Assembly: GCA_964617765.1 (NCBI GenBank)
Contig: CAZTZY010000035.1
Location: 1 to 27,278 of the forward strand
Direction of reading: 5' to 3'
From: CAZTZY01 sp964617765
GTDB lineage: Bacteria; Pseudomonadota; Gammaproteobacteria; Pseudomonadales; DT-91
DNA length: 27,278 nt
A program made the translations under genes and the position numbers. Below are positions 13,995-22,850 of the stretch, piece after piece (position 1 is the first letter of the stretch; the number at the start of each line of letters is the position of its first letter). Under the pieces are notes generated by a model that saw only the letters and a list, made by a program, of their open reading frames with translations, did not search any database and was not told the DNA's origin.

Positions 13995-16811
13995 ATGATT
14001 ACAATTTTTACAATTATAGGAGCACTTCTTGGCATTTTGCTGGATGAGATGTTGGGTAAGTCACATGGATTTATAACAGGAGGAGTATTGGGTTGCCTTG
14101 TGGCTCTGATGATGAAAGACAGGGCAAGGTTAATAAAGCTCGAAAAAGAGTTTTCCCTTTTTAAGAGTAAAAGCGATAAAGTTATTCCCGTCGATAGTAT
14201 TAAAGTAGATAGCGCATCATCAGCGATCAACAAGAGTGCGGTAACGAGCAGTGAATTCGATTCGGATACACGCATTAAAGCAGAACTTGAAAACGCTAAA
14301 AACACAATTTCCACTTCTGTTGTTAGTGCGCCGATAAAAGCTGTTGACGATAACAATAGCCAATCTCAATCCGGATTGCCATCATCAGAAAGGATTAAAA
14401 TACCTCAGTCCAGGCTTAATCCTCAGCCGCACCAACACCAACACCAGGCAAATATATTTGATACGGCACTCAATGTGATCAAAAGATATTTCACCGAGGG
14501 TAATCCCATAGTGCGTGTGGGTATCGTCGTGTTGTTTTTCGGGGTTTCATTTTTAGTTAAATATTCCATCGACAATGCGTTATTGCCGATAGAAATTCGG
14601 CTTTCATGCGTTATGTCAGGAGCGATGGCTATGTTGGTAATTGGCTGGCGCTTGCGTTTAAAGGCAGTCACTTATGCACTCATTATGCAGGGTGGAGCTA
14701 TAGCCATTATGTTTCTTACGGTCTTCGCCAGTTTTAAATTGTATCACCTGATTTCTGCCAGTTTTGCTTTTCCGCTTTTAATTGTGTTGAGTTTTATCGG
14801 TATGTTTTTCGCGGTGATACAAAATTCTCGAAGCTTGGCAATAAGTGCTATTAGTGGTGGATTTCTTTCCCCGATTTTGGTGTCAACCGGAAGTGGCGAT
14901 CATGTAGCGTTGTTTGGTTACTACATGATTTTGAATGTCGCAATTTTCTCCGTTTCGTGGTTTAAGTCCTGGCGAATGTTAAATGTGATAGGTTTTTTAT
15001 TTACGTTCATCATTGGGACTGTGTGGGGAGTGACAACCTATAAAGCCGCGAATTTTGCTACGACAGAGCCATTCCTTATAGGATTCTTTTTGATTTATGT
15101 GGCCATTTCTATTGTATTTGCATTTAAGCAAAGCCCGGATTTAAGAGGTTATGTCGATGGTACCCTGGTATTTGGTGTGCCAATGGTAGGTTTCGGTTTA
15201 CAAGCCGCATTGGTCAAGCATATGGAATATGGTCTGGCATGGAGTTCATTTTCTTTAGGAATATTTTATCTTCTTGTTACAAAATTATTATGGAATAACA
15301 GTAATAAAAATTTTCGGTTGTTATGTGAAGCAATGTTGGCCTTGGGCATGATCTTTGCCAGCCTTACTATCCCATTTGCTTTAGATGGTCGCTGGACAGC
15401 AGCCTCTTGGGCAATTGAAGGTGCCGGTTTAATCTGGATTGGCATGCGCCAACAACGAAGGTTAGTCAGGTATTTTGGTGTGTTGGTTCAGGTAGCGGGG
15501 GGGATCTTGTTTTTAATGGATTTCCCCTATGCCTTTAATGCAAAACCTTTTATTAATGGTGAATATTTAGGGATTTTTATTGTTAGTGTTGCCGGATTGT
15601 TTACGGCCTATATTTACAGAGATAAAAAAGACAGTCATCAACTAACACCTATCATGGAAAAGTTTTTTTTACTATGGGGCCTGTGCTGGTGGTATGCCGG
15701 CGGTATCTTGCAATTAGTTAGACACTTGCATGCAGACTATGCAGTCACAGCCCAACTGTTGTTTATGGTTATATCGTTACTTTTATGGCTGGCAGTGAAC
15801 TTGCGTGTACAGTGGAAGTTATTTGGATTTTTCCCCTGGTTATTAGTTGTGCCACTCATGTTTTATACCGCAAATGCTGTCGAAAACAGTCATGTTTTTG
15901 CGCATTATGGCTATATTGTCTGGCCTTGTGCTTTGCTGTCTTTGTATCTTGCGTTTTATTGTTGCGACAAAAAAAATGTACTGTTAAAAGGCGCCAGAGG
16001 ATTACATGATCTGACTTTTTTAATGCTGATATTCATAGTCGGCAGTGAAAGTTACTGGCAATTGGTTCATGCAAATTTTGCACTTTGCTGGATATGGGCA
16101 TTCATTGCTGCACTGATGGTTTTTCATCTTCATATGATAAATCGTTTTCATTGTTGGCCTTTTACCCAACATCCAGTGGCATATCAAAAAGATGTTTCGA
16201 CAGTATTGATAGCAGGCCTATTGTGGTGGACTCTGGCATTCAATTTTTTTACTTTTTTGGAGCCAACGCCTTTACCGTATATACCGATAGTTAATCCTCT
16301 TGATATCGTGCTGGGTTTGGCTTTAATGATTATGTACCAGTGGTATAAACGGTTTGGATTAACGCTATATCCCTTTTTAACGCCATTGCTCATGCTTAAA
16401 TGCATATCCGGATTGGGTTTTATTTGGGTGAATGTGATTCTTTTTAAAATTATACATGTGGCAAAAGATGTTCCGTATCAAGCCTATTCATTGTTTAATT
16501 CAGATATTGTACAAACGTCAGTGGCGATATTCTGGACATTGATTGGTTTGGTGCTAATGGTATGTGCTTCAAAAAAACACCATCGAGAAATGTGGTTGGC
16601 TGGAGCTGTCTTAACCGGGATTGTCGTGGCTAAACTTTTTTTACTCGATTTAAGTGCGCGCGATACAGTAGAGCGCATTGTTTCATTTTTGATTGTCGGA
16701 ATTTTATTATTGGTCGTGGGTTATTTTGCGCCTGTACCACCTGGTAAGAAGGACGCATTATCCACCCAACATAAGGATGATCTTGATGATAACTCTAGTT
16801 CAGTTATATAA
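13995..16811 (+). CDS. DUF2339 polytopic membrane protein
   Basis: A 938-residue inner-membrane protein with more than 20 hydrophobic helices. An N-terminal helix (1-27) and a long Ser/Asp/Gln-rich soluble linker (about 50-150, with an HQHQHQ run) precede NPIVRVGIVVLFFGVSFLVKY and GWRLRLKAVTYALIMQGGAIAIMFLT, typical of DUF2339. Function is unknown; a cell-envelope role is guessed. ATG 13995 follows GGAAGGAG (13977-13984). It is followed after 4 nt by a DUF3999 gene, a neighbour pair known in other gammaproteobacteria, so the two products likely act together. Confidence 0.85.
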   Translation: MITIFTIIGALLGILLDEMLGKSHGFITGGVLGCLVALMMKDRARLIKLEKEFSLFKSKSDKVIPVDSIKVDSASSAINKSAVTSSEFDSDTRIKAELENAKNTISTSVVSAPIKAVDDNNSQSQSGLPSSERIKIPQSRLNPQPHQHQHQANIFDTALNVIKRYFTEGNPIVRVGIVVLFFGVSFLVKYSIDNALLPIEIRLSCVMSGAMAMLVIGWRLRLKAVTYALIMQGGAIAIMFLTVFASFKLYHLISASFAFPLLIVLSFIGMFFAVIQNSRSLAISAISGGFLSPILVSTGSGDHVALFGYYMILNVAIFSVSWFKSWRMLNVIGFLFTFIIGTVWGVTTYKAANFATTEPFLIGFFLIYVAISIVFAFKQSPDLRGYVDGTLVFGVPMVGFGLQAALVKHMEYGLAWSSFSLGIFYLLVTKLLWNNSNKNFRLLCEAMLALGMIFASLTIPFALDGRWTAASWAIEGAGLIWIGMRQQRRLVRYFGVLVQVAGGILFLMDFPYAFNAKPFINGEYLGIFIVSVAGLFTAYIYRDKKDSHQLTPIMEKFFLLWGLCWWYAGGILQLVRHLHADYAVTAQLLFMVISLLLWLAVNLRVQWKLFGFFPWLLVVPLMFYTANAVENSHVFAHYGYIVWPCALLSLYLAFYCCDKKNVLLKGARGLHDLTFLMLIFIVGSESYWQLVHANFALCWIWAFIAALMVFHLHMINRFHCWPFTQHPVAYQKDVSTVLIAGLLWWTLAFNFFTFLEPTPLPYIPIVNPLDIVLGLALMIMYQWYKRFGLTLYPFLTPLLMLKCISGLGFIWVNVILFKIIHVAKDVPYQAYSLFNSDIVQTSVAIFWTLIGLVLMVCASKKHHREMWLAGAVLTGIVVAKLFLLDLSARDTVERIVSFLIVGILLLVVGYFAPVPPGKKDALSTQHKDDLDDNSSSVI

Positions 16812-16815
16812 CGAA

Positions 16816-18282
16816 ATGCTGATGTTGTATGCTCGACGGTCAACTTTTTATCTTGTGAAAACAGGAGTTGTTTTCCTTTCGGTGTTTTTTACTATAAACG
16901 CTTCTGCGCAACCTGATATATTTCAAAAAGAAAAATTTCAATATAAGGCAGACATTCTCATAGATGATTCTTCACCTATGCAGATGATTGTTGTACCGGA
17001 GAGCGTGCAATCAACCTTATATTATCAGGATGCGAGGGATATTAGAGTTTATAACGCTAATGGTGAGTTAGTTCCAAGTGTTGTGACCTTTGAAGCGAAT
17101 AAAGTCATGCCTTCTATTATAAAAGAATTACGCTTTTACCCAATAAATTCAGAAGGTAATGAAATCAAGCAGGATCCTTCCATTAATCATTCAGCCAATA
17201 TTGCATTAAATGTCGAGTTAACTATTAATGCCGAAAACAAAAACACGGATGTGCCCCTGGAGGATAAAATCCAGAATCCCGGTATTTATATTATTGAAAA
17301 TTCACAATATGAAAAAATGCAATCCCAGTCGATACCCGTATCAGGTGGTTTAACACAGATTATAATTGAGTGGGAAGGTGCTTTTGAAGGTATCGCTGGT
17401 TTAAGGCTTGAGTCGAGTGATGATTTAAATAATTGGCATAATCTTATATCAAAAGAAAATATTGTGAATATGCGTTTTATGGATCAGCAGCTTACTAAAA
17501 ATATATTGCCTATTTCATCTAGAGCGAGTCGATATATCAAATTGATATGGCTCGATGATCAGCGTCCCGTAATAAAAACTATAAAAGCAAAATTTGGCCA
17601 GGAGATGCTCAAGCTTAATTATGAGTGGACCCAAAATTTGCCCTTACAAAGGGTGAATGAAAAAAATATTTCGCCTAATACGTTTGATGTACACATCAGT
17701 CCCGCATTTCGTGCAGATAGATTTCGAGTAGTCACTAAAGAAATGAATCAAATTTATACGGGTAATCTTAAAACTAAAAAAAGCCTAAAGCATCAATGGG
17801 AAAATTTTACGGATTTCCAATTTTATCAAGTGGATACGGGTAATGGAAAAATCACTTCATTAGAGCGATTTATAGGAACAAATATAGATAGATATTGGCG
17901 TATTAATTTTCAATATCCACAAAGCCCCAAAGTCAATGATGTTGTTGCTATTCAGGTAAATCGTTATCCATTGAGTGTGTATTTTTTAAGGCAAGGGAAT
18001 GAACCCTTTTACCTCGCGTATTCGAATGAATCTATTGCTGTGCAGCCTGAGAAGTTGACTTCGATTGTTTCTGGTTTGGTCGAAAAAAATGCTGTTAAGT
18101 ACGGTGTCGCACATCTGTCTACACAGAGTATTGTTGAGCCTTGGGTAGCGCCGTTAGTCAAAACTCCAACGGATTGGAAAAAAATAACATTATGGGTAGT
18201 GTTGGTTTTGGGTGTACTTCTTATGATGTTCATGGCAAAAAGTTTGTTTCATCAAATGGGTAGAGAATCCAGTCCGCAATAA
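16816..18282 (+). CDS. DUF3999 secreted/anchored protein
   Basis: A 488-residue partner of the DUF2339 protein. It has a signal peptide (residues about 1-35, LVKTGVVFLSVFFTINASA then QPD), a long beta-rich periplasmic part, and one C-terminal helix (ITLWVVLVLGVLLMMFMA). The frame is open back to 16693, but that part overlaps DUF2339, so ATG 16816, just after the upstream stop, is taken. SD is poor, consistent with translational coupling. A weak hairpin and T-run after the stop probably end the operon. Molecular role unknown. Confidence 0.8.
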   Translation: MLMLYARRSTFYLVKTGVVFLSVFFTINASAQPDIFQKEKFQYKADILIDDSSPMQMIVVPESVQSTLYYQDARDIRVYNANGELVPSVVTFEANKVMPSIIKELRFYPINSEGNEIKQDPSINHSANIALNVELTINAENKNTDVPLEDKIQNPGIYIIENSQYEKMQSQSIPVSGGLTQIIIEWEGAFEGIAGLRLESSDDLNNWHNLISKENIVNMRFMDQQLTKNILPISSRASRYIKLIWLDDQRPVIKTIKAKFGQEMLKLNYEWTQNLPLQRVNEKNISPNTFDVHISPAFRADRFRVVTKEMNQIYTGNLKTKKSLKHQWENFTDFQFYQVDTGNGKITSLERFIGTNIDRYWRINFQYPQSPKVNDVVAIQVNRYPLSVYFLRQGNEPFYLAYSNESIAVQPEKLTSIVSGLVEKNAVKYGVAHLSTQSIVEPWVAPLVKTPTDWKKITLWVVLVLGVLLMMFMAKSLFHQMGRESSPQ

Positions 18283-18346
18283 TGGATGTTCCAATATTTT
18301 TGTCTGGCCTAAAGTTTTTAGAGTGTATGCCGAAAAAATGGCATTA

Positions 18347-18370
18347 GCGATGTTCTGAATCGCCTTTTTT
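18347..18370 (+). terminator. Rho-independent terminator of the DUF2339-DUF3999 pair
   Basis: A 5-bp stem GCGAT/ATCGC with a 7-nt loop, followed by CTTTTTT. The stem is short but the T-run is good and it lies 65 bp after the stop. Confidence 0.5.
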
Positions 18371-18431
18371 GTCATTCGGATTTACGTAATGACAGATTTT
18401 CAGTGGTTAAGCCTTTATAAGCAAGGCGGAT

Positions 18432-18851
18432 TTAAACTCGAACTTTTGTCATCGCTGCAAACAACAACCATCCCCCCAGCATCGCTGGTAAAAAGATCAG
18501 GGTTTCACGGCCAGGTGCCGCCAATAGCGCTACTGCTGGTCCTGGGCAATATCCGCTTATTCCCCAGCCAATACCAAAAATGATTGAGCCAATGATCAAT
18601 GGACTATCAATGGCGGATTTTTCAGGCAAGTGGAATTCTGTATCAAACACCGGGGTAGAGCGGCGTAGTATCAGGTGAAAACTGGTTGCTGTTACACCGA
18701 CAGCGGCTGCCAGCACCAGCATCAGGCTGGCATCCCATTCTCCGGTAATATCAAGAAATGCCAGTACTTTTTGTGGGTCAGTCATGCCGGCAAGCGCCAA
18801 ACCAAAACCGAATAACACGCCGCTTATGAGTGAAATCATTAGTTTTTGCAT
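18432..18851 (-). CDS. YeeE/YedE family membrane protein, second half-unit
   Basis: A 139-residue protein with four hydrophobic stretches and the family start LMISLISGVLFGFGLALAGMTDPQKVLAFLDI, plus the conserved GYCPGPA motif near the end. YeeE/YedE proteins take up sulfur compounds such as thiosulfate through cysteine-lined channels; the exact substrate here is unknown. Start M at 18851 (after TGAA, 1 nt past the upstream stop) is chosen over the ATG at 18881, which would overlap the first gene by 29 nt; family starts look like the shorter form. It works as a pair with the upstream gene. Confidence 0.8.
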   Translation of the reverse strand: MQKLMISLISGVLFGFGLALAGMTDPQKVLAFLDITGEWDASLMLVLAAAVGVTATSFHLILRRSTPVFDTEFHLPEKSAIDSPLIIGSIIFGIGWGISGYCPGPAVALLAAPGRETLIFLPAMLGGWLLFAAMTKVRV

Positions 18852-18852
18852 T

Positions 18853-19281
18853 TCAGTAAATTCCAAAAACGTGGCGAACAATATAAGTGCTAACGATACC
18901 GGTAAAAAGAAAGGTAAGGGTGGCTGTCAATGAGCGTATCGAGAAGCGGCCGAGACCGCAAACACCATGGCCACTGGTACAACCATTGGCCATGGCAGTG
19001 CCAAAACCCACCAATAGCCCCGCGCAGGCTAATAGCCATGCTGGAAATTCTGGACGACTAAGCGGAGTTGTACCTTGCCAAAGATAATACAGCGCTGCGC
19101 CTGCTATCAAGCCAACAAGGAATAATGCGCGCCACGCCATGCCATTTTTTCTGAATAGCATAAGCTTGCCGCAAATAGTGCTGATGCCGGTCAGGCGCCC
19201 ATTAAAATACAACAATAAGACCGAGGAAATGCCTATTAACAAGCCGCCCATTATGGAATTGAAAGGGGTGAGATGGTGCAT
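18853..19281 (-). CDS. YeeE/YedE family membrane protein, first half-unit
   Basis: A 142-residue protein with about four helices and the conserved NGCTSGHGVCGLGR motif, whose cysteines line the sulfur-compound path in the YeeE/TsuA family. Two half-size genes in a row are the common split form (PmpA/PmpB-like) of one full transporter. The start is minus-strand ATG 19281. In its leader are two copies of AAACCAGAATT(C/T)AAAA, 19 bp apart (19300-19315 and 19319-19334). No sulfur enzyme gene is next to it in this window. Confidence 0.82.
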   Translation of the reverse strand: MHHLTPFNSIMGGLLIGISSVLLLYFNGRLTGISTICGKLMLFRKNGMAWRALFLVGLIAGAALYYLWQGTTPLSRPEFPAWLLACAGLLVGFGTAMANGCTSGHGVCGLGRFSIRSLTATLTFLFTGIVSTYIVRHVFGIY

Positions 19282-19299
19282 AAAGTTTATTCCAGAGCT

Positions 19300-19334
19300 A
19301 AACCAGAATTCAAAAGCAAAACCAGAATTTAAAA
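19300..19334. repeat. 16-bp direct repeats in the yeeE leader
   Basis: Two copies of AAACCAGAATTCAAAA with one difference, spaced 19 bp. They lie between the acyl-CoA dehydrogenase terminator and the yeeE start, where a regulator site would be expected. Confidence 0.4.
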
Positions 19335-19353
19335 AGGCGCGTTATGCGCCTTT
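19331..19353 (-). terminator. Rho-independent terminator of the acyl-CoA dehydrogenase
   Basis: A perfect stem AAAGGCGC/GCGCCTTT with loop GTTAT, followed on the minus strand by extra T residues (GCGCCTTTTT). It lies 22 bp past the minus-strand stop. The + strand also has TTTATATTTT, so it may be bidirectional. Confidence 0.75.
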
Positions 19354-19375
19354 ATATTTTGGTTAATACCAAGTA

Positions 19376-20515
19376 TTAAAAACCCGAAAGCGTTGCGTAG
19401 CGGTCACGGTGGAAAGCTGAATCACCCAGTGTATGAATCATGGTGCGTGCGCGTTTCAAAAATAAACCTACATCCAGTTCATCTGTAACGCCAATGCCGC
19501 CATGCATCTGTGTCGCTTCGTTAGTCACTAACTGGAAGGTATCATTTAATTTGGCTTTAGCGACGCTGGCAAGTTTGGCGAGGTCTTCAGCATTGTTATC
19601 GATAGCGGTCAGTGCTTCCAGAACGATGGATTTAGACAATTCCAGTTCCACAAACATGATGGATGCGCGGTGTTTCAGGGCCTGGAAGGAACCGATTTTT
19701 ACACCGAATTGTTCGCGTTCTTTCAAATACTGAACGGTTCTTTGAAACATTTCGAGACAACCGCCCAGCATTTCAGCGCAAAGGATAATGCGGCCTCGAT
19801 CAAGTACGGTATCTAGATGAGGATAAGCTTCGCCTTTATTGCCAACCAGGGCAGAACTATTCACTTTCACATTGTTGATCTGTATGTTGGCAGCATTGCG
19901 ACTATCCATCATGATGGTTCTGGTAATGGTGATGCCAGGAGTATTGGCATCAACAAGAAATAAGGAAATTCCATTTTTGTCGTGTTGGTCTCCGGATGTG
20001 CGGGCAACTACCAGTAATTTATTGGCAGTATGGCCATCCAGAACAAAGCATTTATTGCCATTGATCAGAAAGCCATCGGCAGTTTCCTTGGCAGTGGTTG
20101 AGATATTGTAAGGAGCATGGCGATTGGTTTCTTCGAGAGCCAGTGCCAATGATAATTCACCAGTTGCCACTAAAGGCAACAGAGATTCGCGTTGCGCTTC
20201 AGAGCCCAACAGTTCAATCGCAGAAGCGCCCAAAACGGTAGATGCAAACAAGGGTGAGGCAGTCAGGGTGTGGCCGGCTTCTTCAAAAATCAGACCCAGA
20301 CCCTGAAAACCGAATTCGAGTCCACCGTAAGCTTCAGGTATGGCCACTGCTGTCCAGCCTAATTCCACCATTTGTTGCCAAAGCTCAGGCGAGAATCCGG
20401 TGGCATCTTTTTCATCGCGTAACTTTCTCAATGCGGAAACAGGAGCGTTAGCGGTTAAAAATTCACGTGCTGAATCTTTAAGTATGCGTTGTTCATCATT
20501 GAGTACTAAAGCCAT
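19376..20515 (-). CDS. Acyl-CoA dehydrogenase family protein
   Basis: A 379-residue flavoenzyme that forms an alpha,beta double bond in an acyl-CoA. It shows the ACAD order: helical N-terminal domain (LNDEQRILKDSAREFL), beta barrel (LALEETN...), and C-terminal helices with YLKEREQFGVKIGSFQALKHR and QMHGGIGVTDELDVGLFLKRARTM. The end lacks the usual YEGT segment with the catalytic glutamate, as in many FadE/CaiA-like sets where another residue or subunit acts; this is inferred. GGAGAA lies at the minus-strand start. It precedes a 3-beta-HSD-like gene on the same strand, hinting at sterol, terpenoid or unusual fatty-acid breakdown. Confidence 0.88.
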   Translation of the reverse strand: MALVLNDEQRILKDSAREFLTANAPVSALRKLRDEKDATGFSPELWQQMVELGWTAVAIPEAYGGLEFGFQGLGLIFEEAGHTLTASPLFASTVLGASAIELLGSEAQRESLLPLVATGELSLALALEETNRHAPYNISTTAKETADGFLINGNKCFVLDGHTANKLLVVARTSGDQHDKNGISLFLVDANTPGITITRTIMMDSRNAANIQINNVKVNSSALVGNKGEAYPHLDTVLDRGRIILCAEMLGGCLEMFQRTVQYLKEREQFGVKIGSFQALKHRASIMFVELELSKSIVLEALTAIDNNAEDLAKLASVAKAKLNDTFQLVTNEATQMHGGIGVTDELDVGLFLKRARTMIHTLGDSAFHRDRYATLSGF

Positions 20516-20667
20516 GTTACGTTCTCCAAATGTCAGTCGATGTACTAAAGCCTGAGCAAATTTGTTGTAAAAATAAGTAGTTAAGGCGAATTCAAGGCTG
20601 TAAATGCTATCGAAATTAGCCCTAAAAGGCTAGTTCAATCCATCGATTGTTACAGAATTGTAGGGTG

Positions 20668-20694
20668 GGAAATGCCCCCGAAAAGGGCATTTCC
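20668..20694. terminator. Hairpin between the SDR and acyl-CoA dehydrogenase genes
   Basis: 10-bp perfect arms GGAAATGCCC/GGGCATTTCC with a 7-nt loop. It lies 17 bp after the minus-strand SDR stop, but no T-run follows on that strand. The + strand side is T-rich. It could attenuate read-through or be a REP-like repeat. Confidence 0.5.
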
Positions 20695-20710
20695 TGTAGT
20701 TGTATTGTTT

Positions 20711-21790
20711 TTATTTGCCAGCTGCTGCTTTCATTTTTAAGAACATTTCTTTGTAAAACGGTGTGCATTCAGCCATGGCTTCATCAGTTGTATAAATGGG
20801 TATATAGCCAAGGTCTCTTTGAGCTTTTGCAATGCTAAATGTGTTAGAGACGCCTATGCGTTCAACGGCTAAAGGAGGTAAGGGTGGTTCGGGAAAGCCA
20901 ATAGCGAAGTGTAATTCTTGCCAAATCACCATTATTCCTCGAATAAACCAGTAAGGAAGTTTTAATTTAGGAAATTTTTCTCCCAACGATTCGATAAGAG
21001 GCTGAGAGAATTCAAACATATTAAGCTCTTCTCCATCATTGATGAAATAGGCCTGGCCATTGGCAGTGCTGCCTTCACCTAAATGTTGGGCGGCGAGTAT
21101 TTGCCCGTGTATCAAATTATGTACATAACTATTGTCGATAACTTCGCTGCCATCGCCAAATTTAGCAAAAAACATGCCTGAGATCATTTGCTCAAAGAAG
21201 ATCTTGAACATGGTTTGGTCACCTGGGCCCCAAATGCCTGATGGGCGTATGGAGCAGGTATTCACCCCCATTTTGCCATCTTGCTCAAGTACCCACTTCT
21301 CGGCAACTACTTTGGTTTCTGTATATAAATCATTGAACCTATTGGTGTAAGGCATATCTTCAGTGGCTAGCCTTAATGGCTTGCCTTCGATGATAACGCT
21401 GTTGCTGGCGGTATAAACAAAGCGTTTCCCGCCGGCTTTTTGTAAAGCTGTCAGTAGATTTTTGGTTCCATCAACATTTATGGAATAAGATTGTTGGCGA
21501 TATTCTTTTGATACGGCTTTTCCTCCTTTTAAGCCAATAATGGCAGCAGTATGGAAAACAGTATCAACTCCCTGGCAAGCAGCATCTACAATTTTATGGT
21601 CACAAATATTACCGATAATCACTTCAAGATTTGGATGTGACAGTTTCGATGGAACAATATCAAAACTCTTCACTTTATAGCCCTTGTTTAAAAGGGTTTG
21701 TACAAAGTTTCCGCCGACAAATCCTGAACCGCCTGTTACAAGAATGGTTCCTAAATCTTCAACGATTTTATTAGGGTCGCGCTCAGCCAT
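20711..21790 (-). CDS. 3-beta-hydroxysteroid dehydrogenase-like extended SDR
   Basis: A 359-residue NAD(P)-dependent extended SDR. Residues 19-26 (TGGSGFVG) bind the dinucleotide, YTASNS (126-131) supplies the serine, and Y156-T-E-T-K160 is the catalytic YxxxK. The DGTKNLLTAL and GPGDQ regions fit the 3-beta-HSD/isomerase branch of the epimerase family. It likely oxidises or reduces an alcohol on a sterol- or isoprenoid-like ring; UDP-sugar epimerase use is less likely but not excluded. It is divergent from the TetR gene, and a TetR-type palindrome sits in its promoter. Confidence 0.82.
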   Translation of the reverse strand: MAERDPNKIVEDLGTILVTGGSGFVGGNFVQTLLNKGYKVKSFDIVPSKLSHPNLEVIIGNICDHKIVDAACQGVDTVFHTAAIIGLKGGKAVSKEYRQQSYSINVDGTKNLLTALQKAGGKRFVYTASNSVIIEGKPLRLATEDMPYTNRFNDLYTETKVVAEKWVLEQDGKMGVNTCSIRPSGIWGPGDQTMFKIFFEQMISGMFFAKFGDGSEVIDNSYVHNLIHGQILAAQHLGEGSTANGQAYFINDGEELNMFEFSQPLIESLGEKFPKLKLPYWFIRGIMVIWQELHFAIGFPEPPLPPLAVERIGVSNTFSIAKAQRDLGYIPIYTTDEAMAECTPFYKEMFLKMKAAAGK

Positions 21791-22120
21791 AGAATTTTCC
21801 GCACATCGGGTTAGGTTGTTCTTATTGGTTTTTTTAAGTTTTTTAATTAAGGCGCGAGATTATATACGAGGCGTTTCATATATAACTACTATTGGTCTAT
21901 TAAAAATCGCATAAATTAACATTCAGGTGTTTGTTTAATGATTTTGGCAGCATTATTTGTATTATAAAGTACATTAAACTTCTTCTTTAATAATATGATA
22001 TATATCGATTATTTTAAATGATTCTATAAAAATAGTCCGTGACATATTGCTAAAATTGAAGTTTCCGTTTGTGCTTGTGTCTAGTATAGAATGAGTTAAA
22101 AAAGCAAAAGTAGAAATTGC
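21791..22120. other. 330-bp divergent intergenic region, SDR / TetR
   Basis: AT-rich regulatory DNA. It holds the minus-strand SDR promoter and operator (21859-21885) and, on the + strand, a weak promoter for tetR (TATAGA at 22085-22090 with TTTCCG 17 bp upstream). No other feature was seen. Confidence 0.5.
21859..21885. promoter_or_regulatory. TetR-type operator overlapping the SDR promoter
   Basis: A palindrome at 21861-21884 matches its complement at 18 of 24 positions, and every mismatch is a transition. The core ACGAGGCGTTTCAT (21866-21879) is 11 of 14 identical to the npdG site. On the minus strand TATAAT (21859-21864) is the -10 of the SDR gene, so the palindrome fills the promoter spacer, where a bound repressor would block transcription. 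No good -35 is seen. Confidence 0.6.
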
Positions 22121-22696
22121 ATGATGAAAGCTGTAGGACGACCACGCTCGCAAGCTGCTGACGATGCCATATTGAAAGCTGCCACTAAAATGTTTTACAA
22201 GCAGCCTTATCAGGATGTCAGCATGGAAGCAATTGCTGCCGAAGCGGGTGTTAGCAAGGCGACCCTTTATCGCCGTTGGCCTAATAAATCGATGTTGGCT
22301 GTAGAGGTGTTGATCGATATTGTTTTGGCGGAGCAGCTAACATTTAAAGGCGAATCTTACCGTGATCGCCTGCTGCAAAACCTGAAAGCGTTGCGAAATA
22401 TGCTGGCCAGTGATTATTCCGATGTGATTGTCTCGATCATTGCAGAAACCCAGCATGATAGAACGTTGCGTGATATTTTTTATGAGCATTTTTTAAAGCC
22501 TGTACAGGCGATAGGCGATGCAGAGCTGGACAGGGCAATCCAGATTGGTGAAGTGAAAGATATTGTCGATAAAAACCTGTTTTTTGACCAAATGTTCGGG
22601 TTTTTCTATTATCGTTTCCTGGTGGCACACAAACCCGTAACTGATCATGAAATAGAAACGATTGTAGATGCCTTTATTGCTATTGTTGGTGCTTGA
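22121..22696 (+). CDS. TetR/AcrR family transcriptional regulator
   Basis: A 191-residue regulator. The N-terminal HTH is clear (residues about 13-62: DDAILKAATKMFYKQPYQDVSMEAIAAEAGVSKATLYRRWPNKSML). The C-terminal helical domain should bind a small hydrophobic ligand and form the dimer. It is divergent from the 3-beta-HSD-like SDR, the common place for a local repressor. A strong terminator follows. Likely targets are its own intergenic region and the F420 operon promoter, both with similar palindromes. A lipid-like or CoA-type ligand is a guess from context. Confidence 0.88.
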   Translation: MMKAVGRPRSQAADDAILKAATKMFYKQPYQDVSMEAIAAEAGVSKATLYRRWPNKSMLAVEVLIDIVLAEQLTFKGESYRDRLLQNLKALRNMLASDYSDVIVSIIAETQHDRTLRDIFYEHFLKPVQAIGDAELDRAIQIGEVKDIVDKNLFFDQMFGFFYYRFLVAHKPVTDHEIETIVDAFIAIVGA

Positions 22697-22708
22697 ATAA
22701 ATTTCCTT

Positions 22709-22733
22709 AGCCTTATTCATAAGGTTATTTTTT
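22709..22733 (+). terminator. Rho-independent terminator of tetR
   Basis: The stem CCTTA/TAAGG with a 4-nt loop can be lengthened to 7 pairs with one wobble, then TTATTTTTT. It lies 12 bp after the stop codon. Confidence 0.7.
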
Positions 22734-22850
22734 GGTAATATCAGTTTTCGGATAATTATAGATTATTCAATAATTCGACAAAATTGGCTAAACTGTTAAG
22801 GTAAAAGATTAGAAAAACAAGTAACTAGATTTTCCGGGATATAAAATTTT

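Noticed and set aside
13787..14356. 189-residue minus-strand open frame
   Set aside because: Antisense to the DUF2339 start and sulfotransferase end, both strongly supported; no family signature.
16693..16815. Upstream extension of the DUF3999 frame
   Set aside because: Overlaps the DUF2339 end and would put a long tail before a clear signal peptide.
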